A stretch of 64,000 nt of DNA, taken from Pseudoroseomonas aestuarii (GTDB taxonomy: Bacteria > Pseudomonadota > Alphaproteobacteria > Acetobacterales > Acetobacteraceae). Below, in pieces: positions 20,840 to 29,085 of this stretch (its first letter is position 1; the number at the start of each line of letters is the position of its first letter). The position numbers and the translations under genes were made by a program. The stretch is from positions 186,001 through 250,000 of the forward strand of contig NZ_JBHSCH010000001.1 in assembly GCF_042651065.1 (NCBI RefSeq). Reading direction: 5' to 3'. The notes beneath the pieces were generated by a model that saw only the letters and a list, made by a program, of their open reading frames with translations, made no database searches and was not told where the DNA came from.

Positions 20840-21988
20840 TCAGTCCGGCGCCGCCGCCTGCGGCAGGGAGAGCAGCAGGCGCAGCAATTCGCCCTGGCGG
20901 CGTGTGCCGGTCTTGGCCAGCAGCGCCTGCACCTGGCTCCGCACCGTGCTCAGCCGCACCTCCCGCGCCTGCGCCACCTCCTCCGGGCTCAGCCCCTGGG
21001 CCAGGCTGGCGGCGACCCCCGCCTCGGCCGGCGTCAGGCCGAACAGGGCCATGAGCTGATCGGGCAGGGGCGGCGGAACGTCGCGCGGGTCGGAGATCAG
21101 CAGAAGCGCCAGCGGCGCCGCGCCGGGCATAGCCACCATGGTCTGCGGCTGGAAGGGTGCCACCAGCAGCATCAGCGCCGGCAGCCCCTCGGCGCGCGGG
21201 CAGCGCAGGGTGTTGGCGCGGCGCGGCGGGCCCATGGTGGTGGCCTGCGCCAGCAGCAGGGAGAACCGCTCATCCGCCGGGCCGTAGGTCAGGCGCAGCC
21301 GGCCGCCATTGCCGGTGGTGGCGCAGCCGCTCCGCTCCTCCAGCAGCCGCCGCGCCGCCCGGTTCATGAACAGGATGCGGCGGTCGGCGGCCAGGATGAC
21401 GATGCCCCCCGTCATGCGGTCCAGCGCCTCGAAGCCCAGGCGCTGCGAGACCTCGGCCTGCTGGAGCCGCAGCTGCACCTGGGCGGCGCGGCGCAGATGC
21501 GGCCAGAGGCGCTGCAGGGTGCGGCTTTCCTCGGCCGTGAAGGCGCCGCGCTCCCGGGCGCGCTGCAGGCCGAAGCCCAGCACCTGGCCGTCCCCCACCG
21601 GCGTCACCCCGCCGGCGACATAGAACGCCCCGTGCAGGTGATGCCGGAACAGGTCGTTGTAGATCTCGGATTGCGCCACCAGCGCGTCGGGCAGGTGGTC
21701 CTGGCTCAGCATGAGCTGGCCGGGCATGGCGCGTGCCTGGTCCATGAAGATATCGCGCGGGAAGAAGTGTGCGGCGTAATCCTGGTTCACCGCGTCGGCC
21801 ACGTTGTGGGTGGCCAGCAGCCGTGTCGTTCCCTGCTGCGGGCTGGCCAGTTGCAGTGCGGCCGAGGTGGCTCCCATGAGCAGCGCCACCCGTGCCAGCA
21901 ATGCCTCCCACCCGGACTCGCTGGAGCCGCCATCCGCGGCCAGCCCGTAGAGATCATCGATCAGCGCGTCGAGGCGGTCTTCAGGCAT
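20840..21988 (-). CDS. LuxR-family transcriptional regulator
   Basis: 382 residues. A C-terminal LuxR-type helix-turn-helix (about 320-375: LTPAEAGVAASLAQGLSPEEVA, then STVRSQVQALLAKTG) binds DNA. The N-terminal 300 residues look like a sensory region, with a PAS-like part around GGIVILAADRRILFMNRAA. I see no acyl-homoserine-lactone-binding signature and no receiver aspartate, so the signal is unknown. I chose ATG 21988, which has GGAAGAGG upstream; a GTG at 22027 is possible. It stands alone between pyrB and ruvX. Confidence 0.85.
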   Translation of the reverse strand: MPEDRLDALIDDLYGLAADGGSSESGWEALLARVALLMGATSAALQLASPQQGTTRLLATHNVADAVNQDYAAHFFPRDIFMDQARAMPGQLMLSQDHLPDALVAQSEIYNDLFRHHLHGAFYVAGGVTPVGDGQVLGFGLQRARERGAFTAEESRTLQRLWPHLRRAAQVQLRLQQAEVSQRLGFEALDRMTGGIVILAADRRILFMNRAARRLLEERSGCATTGNGGRLRLTYGPADERFSLLLAQATTMGPPRRANTLRCPRAEGLPALMLLVAPFQPQTMVAMPGAAPLALLLISDPRDVPPPLPDQLMALFGLTPAEAGVAASLAQGLSPEEVAQAREVRLSTVRSQVQALLAKTGTRRQGELLRLLLSLPQAAAPD

Positions 21989-22132
21989 GGCCCGCGCGGC
22001 CTCTTCCGGATTGTAACAGACTCCCACAATGGAACCGGCGGCCCGTCTGACGCAAGGCTCTGGCGTGAGGGTTGCGGCGGTGGGCGAGCCCGGGCCGCGC
22101 GCTCCGCGCCTTCCCGCCCACCCCGCGCGCCT

Positions 22133-22621
22133 TCAGCCCTGGCGCGGGCCATCCGGGGCGCCACGCGTCGCGTCCAGCGCCGCCTGGAGCATGTAGGCCG
22201 CCGCGGCGGCATCCACCGCCTTGGCCCGCTTGCCGCGCGTCAGGTCGGCCTCCTCGATCATCATCCGGTTCACGGCGGAGGAGGAGAGGCGCTCGTCCCA
22301 CAGCGCCGCCGGCAGGCCGGTGGCGGCGGAGAGGGCGATGGCCCAGTCCTTCGCCGCCTGGGCGGCCGGGCCGAAGGAGCCGTCGAGCCCCAGCGGCAGC
22401 CCGACCACCAGCCCGCCCGCCCCCTCCTTGCGCGCGATGGCGGCGATCTCGGCGGCGTTGGCGGCCAGCTTGCCGCGGGCCAGGCCCTTGTAGGGGCTGG
22501 CCAGCATCAGCAGGACGTCGGACAGCGCCACCCCGATGACGCGCTTGCCGGGGTCCAGGCCGATCAGCCTTGCCTCGCGGGGCAGGGCGGTGCGGAGTTG
22601 GCTCAGGTTGAAGATGGGCAT
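22133..22621 (-). CDS. ruvX: Putative pre-16S rRNA nuclease (Holliday junction resolvase-like YqgF)
   Basis: 162 residues, RNase H-like fold. YqgF matures the 5' end of 16S rRNA. Acidic active-site motifs are LIGLDPGKRVIGVALSD, then LVVGLPLGLDGS, WDERLSS and a late KAVDAAAAAYML aspartate. It is divergent from gatC, a common arrangement in alphaproteobacteria. The chosen ATG lies only seven bases after a good -10 hexamer and lacks a Shine-Dalgarno element, so the message may be leaderless. Confidence 0.9.
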   Translation of the reverse strand: MPIFNLSQLRTALPREARLIGLDPGKRVIGVALSDVLLMLASPYKGLARGKLAANAAEIAAIARKEGAGGLVVGLPLGLDGSFGPAAQAAKDWAIALSAATGLPAALWDERLSSSAVNRMMIEEADLTRGKRAKAVDAAAAAYMLQAALDATRGAPDGPRQG

Positions 22622-22628
22622 GGCGGTG

Positions 22629-22656
22629 TTTATGGTCCGCCCCCGTCGTCGCGCAA
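22629..22656 (-). promoter_or_regulatory. Candidate promoter for ruvX, very close to the start codon
   Basis: Minus strand: TTGCGC, a 16-base spacer, then CATAAA at 22634-22629. The ATG begins seven bases further on at 22621, which is where transcription would be expected to start. Confidence 0.45.
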
Positions 22657-22701
22657 TTGTTCCGCGCGAACCCGATCTGATCACTCTCCGGAAGAAAACG
22701 A

Positions 22702-22989
22702 ATGTCGCTCGACACCGCCACAGTCCGGCGCGTCGCCTCGCTCGCCCGCCTCAGGGTGGAGGAGGCCGACCTGCCGCGCCTTGAGGCCGAACTGAATGGA
22801 ATCCTGGGCTGGATCGAGCAGTTGCAGGCGGTCGACACCCAAGGGGTGGAGCCGATGGCCGGCGGCGGCGCCCAGGCGCTGCGGATGCGCGAGGACCGCG
22901 TGACCGATGGCGGCATCCAGGAGCAGGTGCTGGCCAACGCGCCGGACCGCGCCGGCGCCTTCTTCGCCGTGCCCAAGGTGGTGGAGTGA
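22702..22989 (+). CDS. gatC: Asp-tRNA(Asn)/Glu-tRNA(Gln) amidotransferase subunit C
   Basis: 95 residues. It is the small wrapping subunit that stabilises GatA and GatB in the transamidosome. Family features are RRVASLARLRVEEADLPRLEAELNGILGWIEQL, the helical N-terminal half, followed by a conserved LRMREDRVTDGG and a C-terminal AFFAVPKVVE. A GGAAGAAA ribosome-binding site precedes the ATG. It is first of gatC-gatA-gatB. Confidence 0.95.
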   Translation: MSLDTATVRRVASLARLRVEEADLPRLEAELNGILGWIEQLQAVDTQGVEPMAGGGAQALRMREDRVTDGGIQEQVLANAPDRAGAFFAVPKVVE

Positions 22990-22994
22990 GCGGC

Positions 22995-24476
22995 ATGACG
23001 CACCCGACCGAACTGACCATCGCCGGCGCCCGCCGCGCCCTCGCCGCGCGCGAGATCAGCGCCGCGGAGCTGACGCAGGCGCATCTCGACGCCATCGCGG
23101 CGCTCAACCCGCGCCTCAACGCCTACATCACCGTGACGCCGGAACTCGCCGCCGCCCAGGCGGCCGAGGCCGATGCGGCGCTGGCGCGCGGCGAGGCCGG
23201 TCCGCTTGCCGGCATCCCGCTGGCCATCAAGGACCTGTTCTGCACCGCCGGCACCCGCACCACGGCGGGCAGCCGCATCCTCGGCGATTTCGTGCCGCCC
23301 TATGAGAGCACGGTGACGGGCAACCTGCTGCGCGACGGCGCGGTGTTCCTGGGCAAGGCGAATCTCGACGAGTTCGCCATGGGCTCCTCCAATACCTCCT
23401 CCGCCTTCGGCGCGGCCGAGAACCCTTGGAAGCGCCAGGGCGACGACACCGCGCTGGTGCCCGGCGGCTCCTCCGGCGGCTCGGCGGCGGCGGTGGCGGC
23501 GCGCCTCGCCCTCGGCGCCACGGCGACCGACACGGGCGGCTCGATCCGCCAGCCGGCGGCCTTCTGCGGCGTCAGCGGCATCAAGCCCACCTATGGGCGC
23601 TGCTCGCGCTTCGGAATCGTGGCCTATGCCTCCTCGCTCGACCAGGCGGGGCCGGTGGCGCGCACGGTGGAGGATTGCGCCATCCTGCTCGGCTCCATGG
23701 CGGGGTTCGACCCGAGGGACTCCACCAGCGCCGATGTGGCGGTGCCGGATTTCGCCGCGGCCGTCGCGCGCGGCGTGAAGGGGCTGCGCATCGGCATCCC
23801 GCGCGAATACCGGGTGGAGGGGCTCTCCCCCGAGATCGACGCGCTGTGGCGGCAGGGCATGGACTGGCTGCGCGCCGAGGGCGCCACGCTGGTGGACATC
23901 AGCCTGCCGCACACGAAATACGCGCTGCCCACCTACTACATCGTGGCGCCGGCCGAGGCTTCCTCCAACCTCGCCCGCTATGACGGCGTGCGCTTCGGCC
24001 TGCGCGAGAATGGCGAGGACCTGAAGGACCTCTACGAGCGGACCCGCGCCGCCGGCTTTGGCGATGAGGTCAAGCGCCGCATCCTGATCGGCACCTACGT
24101 CCTCTCCGCCGGCTATTACGACGCCTACTACGTCAAGGCGCAGCAGGTGCGGGCGCTGATCAAGCGCGACTTCGACCAGGCCTGGGCGCAGGTGGATGCC
24201 ATCCTGACCCCCGCCACCCCCACCGCCGCCTTCGGCCGGGACGAGAACCAGGACGACCCCGTGGCGATGTATCTGAACGACGTCTTCACCATCACCGCCA
24301 ACCTGGCGGGCCTCCCCGGCATGTCCGTGCCGGCGGGGCTGGATATGAAGGGGCTGCCGCTCGGCCTGCAGGTGCTGGGCCGCCCCTTCGACGAGGAGAC
24401 GGTCTTCGCCGTCGGCGGCGCCATCGAGCGCGCGGCCGGCTTCCACGCGCTTCCCGCTCTGAGGGCCGCGGCATGA
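22995..24476 (+). CDS. gatA: Asp-tRNA(Asn)/Glu-tRNA(Gln) amidotransferase subunit A
   Basis: 493 residues. This glutaminase subunit releases ammonia for amidation of misacylated Glu-tRNA(Gln) or Asp-tRNA(Asn). The amidase Ser-cisSer-Lys triad is intact: Lys79 (PLAIKDLF), Ser158 (PGGSSGGS) and Ser182 (DTGGSIRQPA). A GTG at 22986 overlapping the gatC stop is an alternative start; I prefer the ATG, which has GGTGGAG upstream. The stop overlaps the gatB ATG (ATGA). Confidence 0.96.
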   Translation: MTHPTELTIAGARRALAAREISAAELTQAHLDAIAALNPRLNAYITVTPELAAAQAAEADAALARGEAGPLAGIPLAIKDLFCTAGTRTTAGSRILGDFVPPYESTVTGNLLRDGAVFLGKANLDEFAMGSSNTSSAFGAAENPWKRQGDDTALVPGGSSGGSAAAVAARLALGATATDTGGSIRQPAAFCGVSGIKPTYGRCSRFGIVAYASSLDQAGPVARTVEDCAILLGSMAGFDPRDSTSADVAVPDFAAAVARGVKGLRIGIPREYRVEGLSPEIDALWRQGMDWLRAEGATLVDISLPHTKYALPTYYIVAPAEASSNLARYDGVRFGLRENGEDLKDLYERTRAAGFGDEVKRRILIGTYVLSAGYYDAYYVKAQQVRALIKRDFDQAWAQVDAILTPATPTAAFGRDENQDDPVAMYLNDVFTITANLAGLPGMSVPAGLDMKGLPLGLQVLGRPFDEETVFAVGGAIERAAGFHALPALRAAA

Positions 24477-25924
24477 GCTACACGATCGAGGGCAGCACCG
24501 GCCCGTGGGAAGTGGTGATCGGGCTGGAGGTGCACGCCCAGGTCACCTCGATGGCCAAGCTGTTCAGCGGCGCCGCGACCGAGTTCGGCGCCGAGCCCAA
24601 CAGCCAGGTCAGCTTCATCGATGCGGGCTTCCCCGGCATGCTGCCGGTGATCAACCGCGAATGCGTGGCCCAGGCCGTGCGCACCGGGCTCGGGTTGAAC
24701 GCGCAGGTGAACCTGTGGTCGCGCTTCGACCGCAAGAACTATTTCTACGCGGACCTGCCGCAGGGCTACCAGATCAGCCAGTACCAGTACCCGGTGATCG
24801 GCACGGGGCAGATCGAGATCCAGCTCGGCGACGGCAGCACCAAGACCATCGGCATCACGCGGCTGCACCTGGAGCAGGATGCCGGCAAGTCGCTGCACGA
24901 CCAGCACCCGAGCAAGAGCTACATCGACCTCAACCGCTCGGGCGTCGCGCTGATGGAGATCGTCTCCGAGCCGGACATGCGCTCCCCGGAGGAAGCCGGC
25001 GCCTACCTGACCAAGCTGCGGCAGATCCTGCGCTACCTTGGCACCTGCGACGGCAACATGGAGCAGGGCTCGCTGCGCGCCGACGTCAACGTCTCCGTCC
25101 GCAAGGCGGGGGAGGGGTTCCGCACCCGCTGCGAGGTGAAGAACGTCAACTCCATCCGCTTCGTCATGCAGGCTGTGGAGGCCGAGGCGCGCCGGCAGGT
25201 GGAGCTGTGGGAAGCGGGCGAGGAGGTGGTGCAGGAGACCCGCCTGTTCGACACCACCCGCGGCGTCACGCGCTCCATGCGCTCCAAGGAGGATGCGCAT
25301 GACTACCGCTACTTCCCCGACCCCGACCTGCCGCCGCTGGTGCTGGAGCAGTCCTGGGTGGACAGCCTCAAGGCCGCCCTGCCGGAACTGCCCGACGCCC
25401 GCCGCGCCCGCTATGTCGGCGATTTCGGCCTGACGCCCTATGACGCCCATGTGCTGACTCTGGAGAAGGAGACGGCCGCCTTCTACGAGGCCGTGGCGAA
25501 GGGCCGCGACCCCAAGATGGCCGCCAACTGGATCACCGGCGATTTCTTCGCCGGGCTCAACCGCGTGGGCGCCAGCATCGGCAGCTCGCCGGTCAGCGCC
25601 GAGGACCTCGGCGCGCTGCTCGACCTGATCTCCGACAACACCCTCTCCGGCAAGCTCGCCAAGGAGGTGCTGGAGGCGATGTTCGAGACCGGCAAGGCGC
25701 CGGGCCTCATCGTCGAGGAGCGCGGCCTGAAGCAGGTGACCGACACCGGCGCGATCGAGGCGGTGATCGACCAGGTGATGGCCGCCAATGCCGGCAAGGT
25801 GGAGGAATACCGCTCCGGCAAGGACAAGCTGTTCGGCTTCTTCGTCGGCCAGACGATGAAGGCCATGCAGGGCAAGGGCAACCCGGCCCTGGTGAACGAG
25901 CTGCTGAAGAAGAAGCTGGGCTGA
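24473..25924 (+). CDS. gatB: Asp-tRNA(Asn)/Glu-tRNA(Gln) amidotransferase subunit B
   Basis: 483 residues. It binds the misacylated tRNA, activates the side chain with ATP and receives ammonia from GatA. The N-terminal catalytic cradle is typical (VVIGLEVHAQVTSMAKLFSG, then NRSGVALMEIVSEPD and RADVNVSVRK). The C-terminal helical and YqeY-like tail domains start near residue 330. This transamidation route is standard in alphaproteobacteria, which usually lack GlnRS or AsnRS. It ends the gat operon. Confidence 0.96.
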   Translation: MSYTIEGSTGPWEVVIGLEVHAQVTSMAKLFSGAATEFGAEPNSQVSFIDAGFPGMLPVINRECVAQAVRTGLGLNAQVNLWSRFDRKNYFYADLPQGYQISQYQYPVIGTGQIEIQLGDGSTKTIGITRLHLEQDAGKSLHDQHPSKSYIDLNRSGVALMEIVSEPDMRSPEEAGAYLTKLRQILRYLGTCDGNMEQGSLRADVNVSVRKAGEGFRTRCEVKNVNSIRFVMQAVEAEARRQVELWEAGEEVVQETRLFDTTRGVTRSMRSKEDAHDYRYFPDPDLPPLVLEQSWVDSLKAALPELPDARRARYVGDFGLTPYDAHVLTLEKETAAFYEAVAKGRDPKMAANWITGDFFAGLNRVGASIGSSPVSAEDLGALLDLISDNTLSGKLAKEVLEAMFETGKAPGLIVEERGLKQVTDTGAIEAVIDQVMAANAGKVEEYRSGKDKLFGFFVGQTMKAMQGKGNPALVNELLKKKLG

Positions 25925-25990
25925 CGCCAGCCCCGCCGCGTGCTTCCCTTCCGGCCTCGAACCATGAAGGCCGGGAGGGCCCGCCGCGCT

Positions 25991-26620
25991 ATGATCACCC
26001 TCTACACCTGGAACACCCCCAACGGGCGCAAGATCAGCGTCGCGCTGGAGGAGATGGGGCTGCCCTACACCGTCAAGGTGGTGGACATCACCAAGGGCGA
26101 GCAGTTCGACCCCGAATTCCTGAAATTCTCGCCCAACAACCGCATCCCCGCCATCATCGACGATGAGGGGCCGGACGGGCAGCCGATCACCGTCTTCGAA
26201 TCGGGCGCGATCCTGCTCTACCTCGCCGAGAAGACCGGGAAGTTCCTCCCCGCCGATCTGCGCGGCCGGGTGCAGGTCTGGGAGTGGCTGATGTGGCAGA
26301 TGGGCGGCTTCGGCCCGATGCCGGGGCAGGTGCACCACTTCCTGACCCGCCCCGAGGGCCCGGCTCGCGACTACGGGCTGGAGCGCTACCGGACCGAGAC
26401 GCGCCGCCTCTACGGCGTGCTGGAGCGGCGCCTCGCGGGGCGCGACTTCGTGGCCACCGAGGGCGAGCCGAGCATCGCCGACTTCGCCATCCTCGGCTGG
26501 GCCTGGCGGCATGAGCGGCACCTCGGCAGCCTCGACGAGTTCCCGGCTGTCGCCGCCTGGTATGCCCGCATGATGGCCCGCCCCGCCGTGGCGAAGGGCT
26601 TCTCCGTCCATCTGGGCTGA
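25991..26620 (+). CDS. Glutathione S-transferase, nu-class/YfcG-like
   Basis: 209 residues with an N-terminal thioredoxin-like domain (1-80) and a helical C-terminal domain. The YTWNTPNGRKISVALEEMGL start, with Thr/Asn in place of a catalytic Tyr/Cys, is typical of YfcG, YghU and Ure2p-like proteins. These have disulfide-bond reductase activity with glutathione. NNRIPAIID and FESGAILLYLAEKTGKF form the glutathione site. I chose MITLYTWN because upstream in-frame residues do not match the fold. A strong terminator follows. Confidence 0.88.
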   Translation: MITLYTWNTPNGRKISVALEEMGLPYTVKVVDITKGEQFDPEFLKFSPNNRIPAIIDDEGPDGQPITVFESGAILLYLAEKTGKFLPADLRGRVQVWEWLMWQMGGFGPMPGQVHHFLTRPEGPARDYGLERYRTETRRLYGVLERRLAGRDFVATEGEPSIADFAILGWAWRHERHLGSLDEFPAVAAWYARMMARPAVAKGFSVHLG

Positions 26621-26631
26621 GCCTGGACGTG

Positions 26632-26669
26632 GCTGGGGAGGGGGCGCCGAACTCTATCCCCAGCTTTTT
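26632..26669 (+). terminator. Rho-independent terminator after the glutathione transferase gene
   Basis: A perfect 8-base stem, GCTGGGGA (26632-26639) with TCCCCAGC (26657-26664), and a 17-base loop, then TTTTT at 26665-26669. Confidence 0.75.
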
Positions 26670-26692
26670 CACCCCCGGGGCCGTGAGTGTGT

Positions 26693-26721
26693 TTGACGTG
26701 GCCCCCGCAGAACGCTAGAAG
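26693..26721 (+). promoter_or_regulatory. Promoter of tRNA-Ser(GCT)
   Basis: TTGACG at 26693-26698, a 17-base spacer, TAGAAG at 26716-26721. The mature tRNA starts 36 bases later. Confidence 0.65.
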
Positions 26722-26757
26722 CGGCCTCGCATACGCCGTGAAACTTCAACACCCTGC

Positions 26758-26850
26758 GGAGGGGTGGCCGAGTGGCCGAAGGCGGCGGTTTGCTAAACCG
26801 TTAAACGGGGATAACCCGTTTCGTGGGTTCGAATCCCATCCCCTCCGCCA
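26758..26850 (+). tRNA. tRNA-Ser, anticodon GCT
   Basis: Acceptor stem GGAGGGG pairs with CCCCTCC. The D-arm is GCCGAGTGGCCGAAGGC. The anticodon loop TTGCTAA puts GCT at 26792-26794. A long class II variable arm is followed by the T-arm GTGGGTTCGAATCCCAT. G73 and an encoded CCA finish the 3' end. It reads AGC and AGT serine codons. I see no integrase or repeated tRNA end beside it. Confidence 0.97.
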
Positions 26851-26975
26851 CCCTCTCCTGCTGACATCACAGATTTCGCGGCCGCATGAGGCCTGCTTCC
26901 CTGAAGTCGCTATGGCGCATTCAGGTATGGAATGCTGCGTGATAGGGCGGCGAGCACGTCTTCGTTCACGAGAAC

Positions 26976-27003
26976 TTGACGGGGAGTGGCAAGGCTGTAA
27001 CAG
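26976..27003 (+). promoter_or_regulatory. Candidate promoter for the lipoprotein operon
   Basis: TTGACG at 26976-26981, a 16-base spacer, TAACAG at 26998-27003. The first lipoprotein ATG is 50 bases downstream. The rest of the 26851-27052 gap shows nothing recognisable. Confidence 0.45.
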
Positions 27004-27052
27004 ATCATTGTCAAGCCAAGCCTGCTCAAAGCCGACCTCGCCGGGAATGTTG

Positions 27053-27601
27053 ATGCGCCTCTCGCACTTTGTCGCCCTTGCGGCAGCAACATCCGTTGCC
27101 GCGTGCCAGCAGCCTGACCAGGACTGGGCCAACAAGGCCGCCCTTCAGGCCGGCGCACCCCTGGAGAATGCCGCCGCGCTGCGGGAGGCGCAGACTGCGC
27201 GCTTCCCTGAGACCTCCGAGCAGCGCCTGCTCGTCGAGGCGACCCAGGTTCTGCAGGATCTCGGCTTCACCATCGAGGAAAGCGCCCCCCGCTACGGCGT
27301 ACTCGCCGGCAGCAAGGACCGCGACGCGACCGAAGCCGGCCAGGTGGTCGGGCAGGTGGCGCTGACTGTGGGCCTGGCGCTGCTGGGCGTGCGGTACAAC
27401 CCGGTCTACGACACCGATCAGGTGATCCGGGCGACGCTCACCACCCAGCCACTCGGCACGCACGACAGCCAGTTGCGCGTCTCCTTCGAGCGCATCGTCA
27501 CGACGAACCAGGGCTTATCCCGGGTCGAGCGCCTCACCGAGGCGGAGTTCTCCAGCGGCTTCTTCGAGAGGGTGCGCGCCGGCCTGGCGCGCGCGGCATG
27601 A
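27053..27601 (+). CDS. Lipoprotein 1 of a five-gene cluster, unknown function
   Basis: 182 residues. The signal peptide MRLSHFVALAAATSVAAC has a lipobox (VAAC), so the mature protein should be lipidated on Cys18. The mature part contains EATQVLQDLGFTIEES, then a GVLAGSKD strand, matching the later paralogues. Only this copy has a hydrophobic insert (QVVGQVALTVGLALLGV), which may touch the membrane. An ATG six bases upstream is the alternative start; the one chosen has GGGA at better spacing. The stop overlaps the next gene (ATGA). I do not recognise the family. Confidence 0.8.
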   Translation: MRLSHFVALAAATSVAACQQPDQDWANKAALQAGAPLENAAALREAQTARFPETSEQRLLVEATQVLQDLGFTIEESAPRYGVLAGSKDRDATEAGQVVGQVALTVGLALLGVRYNPVYDTDQVIRATLTTQPLGTHDSQLRVSFERIVTTNQGLSRVERLTEAEFSSGFFERVRAGLARAA

Positions 27602-28155
27602 ACCGGATGCGCACCATTTTGCCCCTGGCACTGCTTGCGCCGCTTCTCGCCGCCTGCGCCCAGCAGCAAACGGTCTTCGAGCCCAGCCGCAAGCCCGCCA
27701 CCGAGCTGCGCGCCGCCCAGGTCCGCCTGGTGCCGGTGGATGCCGAGTCCGCCATGCGCGGCGTCATCGCCACCCTGCACGACCTCGGCTACCGCATCAC
27801 CAAGGTTGAGCCGGAGGCGGGAACCGTCTCCGCCACCCGCGTCACCGCGCTGCGCATGGCGGTGGTGGTGCGCCCGCGCTCGCCAGGGGAATCCGTGGTG
27901 CGTGCGAATGCCACCATCGTCGCACCGCTGCGCGAGGCGCAGGTGGACAGCGCCGAGTTCTACCAGAAGAATTTCTTTGCCCAGCTGGCCGCGACGCTGC
28001 AGCGTGAGGTGGCCGAGGCGCCGGCGGATGTGACCGCCCCGGAGGCCCAGCGCCCCACCGCCGAACTGAACACCATCCAGGAGCGCGAGGCCGCCGCCCG
28101 CGCTGTCGCGCAGCCCGCCACGGCGAGCCCTGCAAACGGAGCTTCTTCCCGATGA
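27598..28155 (+). CDS. Lipoprotein 2 of the cluster, paralogue
   Basis: 185 residues. The signal peptide and lipobox are MNRMRTILPLALLAPLLAAC. The mature domain carries GVIATLHDLGYRITKVEPEAGTVSATR, then alternating strands (MAVVVRPRSPGESVVRANATIV) and a helix QKNFFAQLAATLQREV. The pattern of helix, strand and closing helix matches genes 1, 4 and 5. The last 50 residues are a low-complexity Ala/Pro/Glu tail found only here. It overlaps both neighbours by four bases. Function unknown. Confidence 0.8.
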   Translation: MNRMRTILPLALLAPLLAACAQQQTVFEPSRKPATELRAAQVRLVPVDAESAMRGVIATLHDLGYRITKVEPEAGTVSATRVTALRMAVVVRPRSPGESVVRANATIVAPLREAQVDSAEFYQKNFFAQLAATLQREVAEAPADVTAPEAQRPTAELNTIQEREAAARAVAQPATASPANGASSR

Positions 28156-28574
28156 ATGCGATACGCCGTCTGCTGCCGGCCCTGGGCCTGGCCGCCCTCC
28201 TGGCTGGTTGTGCCTCCGCCGAGGACCATGCCCGCAGCGTCGCGGCGGGCCGCGAGGCGCAGGACCGCATGACGGTCGGCACCGTCCAGCGTGAGATCCG
28301 CGTGGGCATGAGTGGCGCGGAGGTGGCGGCGGTGCTGGGCTCGCCCAACATCGTCACCACCGACGAGCAGCGCCGCGAAACCTGGGTCTATGACCGCATC
28401 GCCACCGAGCAGGTCTATTCCAGCTCCCAGGGCGGCGCGGGGGTGCTGTTCCTGGGCGGGGCGAGCGGGCGCGCCGGGGCCGCCAGCACCTCGCAGCGGA
28501 CCCTCACCGTGATCATCCGCTACGACGCGGCCGGCAAGGTGCGGGATTTCTCCTACCGCTCCTCGAGCTTCTGA
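28152..28574 (+). CDS. Lipoprotein 3, BamE/SmpA-like
   Basis: 140 residues. The signal is MNAIRRLLPALGLAALLAGC with a clear lipobox (LAGC). The mature domain fits the BamE (SmpA/OmlA) fold: VQREIRVGMSGAEVAAVLGSPNIVTTD followed by ETWVYDRI, matching the GMs...V...LG.P...W.Y pattern. BamE belongs to the outer-membrane beta-barrel assembly complex, but many BamE-like lipoproteins are not BamE. A Gly/Ala-rich loop precedes the last strands. It is the only member of the cluster outside the paralogue family, in the middle of the operon. Confidence 0.8.
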   Translation: MNAIRRLLPALGLAALLAGCASAEDHARSVAAGREAQDRMTVGTVQREIRVGMSGAEVAAVLGSPNIVTTDEQRRETWVYDRIATEQVYSSSQGGAGVLFLGGASGRAGAASTSQRTLTVIIRYDAAGKVRDFSYRSSSF

Positions 28575-28590
28575 GCCGGGGGCGCGGGTC

Positions 28591-29064
28591 ATGCGGCGGC
28601 CCTCCCGCCCGCGGCGCCGTCACGTTCTGGCCGTGCTGCCATCCGCGGCGCTGGCCGGCTGCGCGCCCACGGCCGAGCAGCAGGCGGCCGCCTTCATGCC
28701 GAGCGCCGCGGCGACCGCGCTGCGCGCCCGGCAATCCCGCCGTTTCGACACGGCCGACCGGGAACTGATGCTGCAGAGCACCGTCGGCGCGCTGCAGGAT
28801 CTCGGTTATCTCATCGAGGAGACGCAGGCGGCGCATGGCGTCGTCGTCGGCACCAAGAACACAAGCGGGCGCGTCCGCGCGCAGGTGGTGCTGCGGCCGG
28901 GCGCCGATGGCCGGAGCATCCTGGTCCGCGCCACCTTCCAGACCATTGTCCCGCGTCCGGGTGCCATGATCGCCATGGGGGAGACCCTGGAAGATCCGGC
29001 CATCTACCAGGGCTTCTTCGAGAAGCTGGCGCAATCCACCTTCCTCACCGCCCACGAGATCTGA
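28591..29064 (+). CDS. Lipoprotein 4 of the cluster, paralogue
   Basis: 157 residues. The signal sequence is unusually arginine-rich (MRRPSRPRRRHVLAVLPSAALAGC), ending in a lipobox LAGC; the RRRHVL start could suit Tat export. The mature part has STVGALQDLGYLIEETQAAHGVVVGTKN, strands QVVLRPGADGRSILVRATFQ, and the end helix FFEKLAQSTFL. This closely matches gene 5 (ALQDLGFVVD..., FFETLSQALFL). It starts 16 bases after gene 3. Function unknown. Confidence 0.8.
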   Translation: MRRPSRPRRRHVLAVLPSAALAGCAPTAEQQAAAFMPSAAATALRARQSRRFDTADRELMLQSTVGALQDLGYLIEETQAAHGVVVGTKNTSGRVRAQVVLRPGADGRSILVRATFQTIVPRPGAMIAMGETLEDPAIYQGFFEKLAQSTFLTAHEI

Positions 29065-29085
29065 GTCCTGCCCGGAAATCCCTTC

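Noticed and set aside
26758..27052. A genomic island inserted at tRNA-Ser(GCT)
   Set aside because: No integrase, no repeat of the tRNA 3' end and no change in base composition was visible downstream, although the lipoprotein cluster that follows is unusual.
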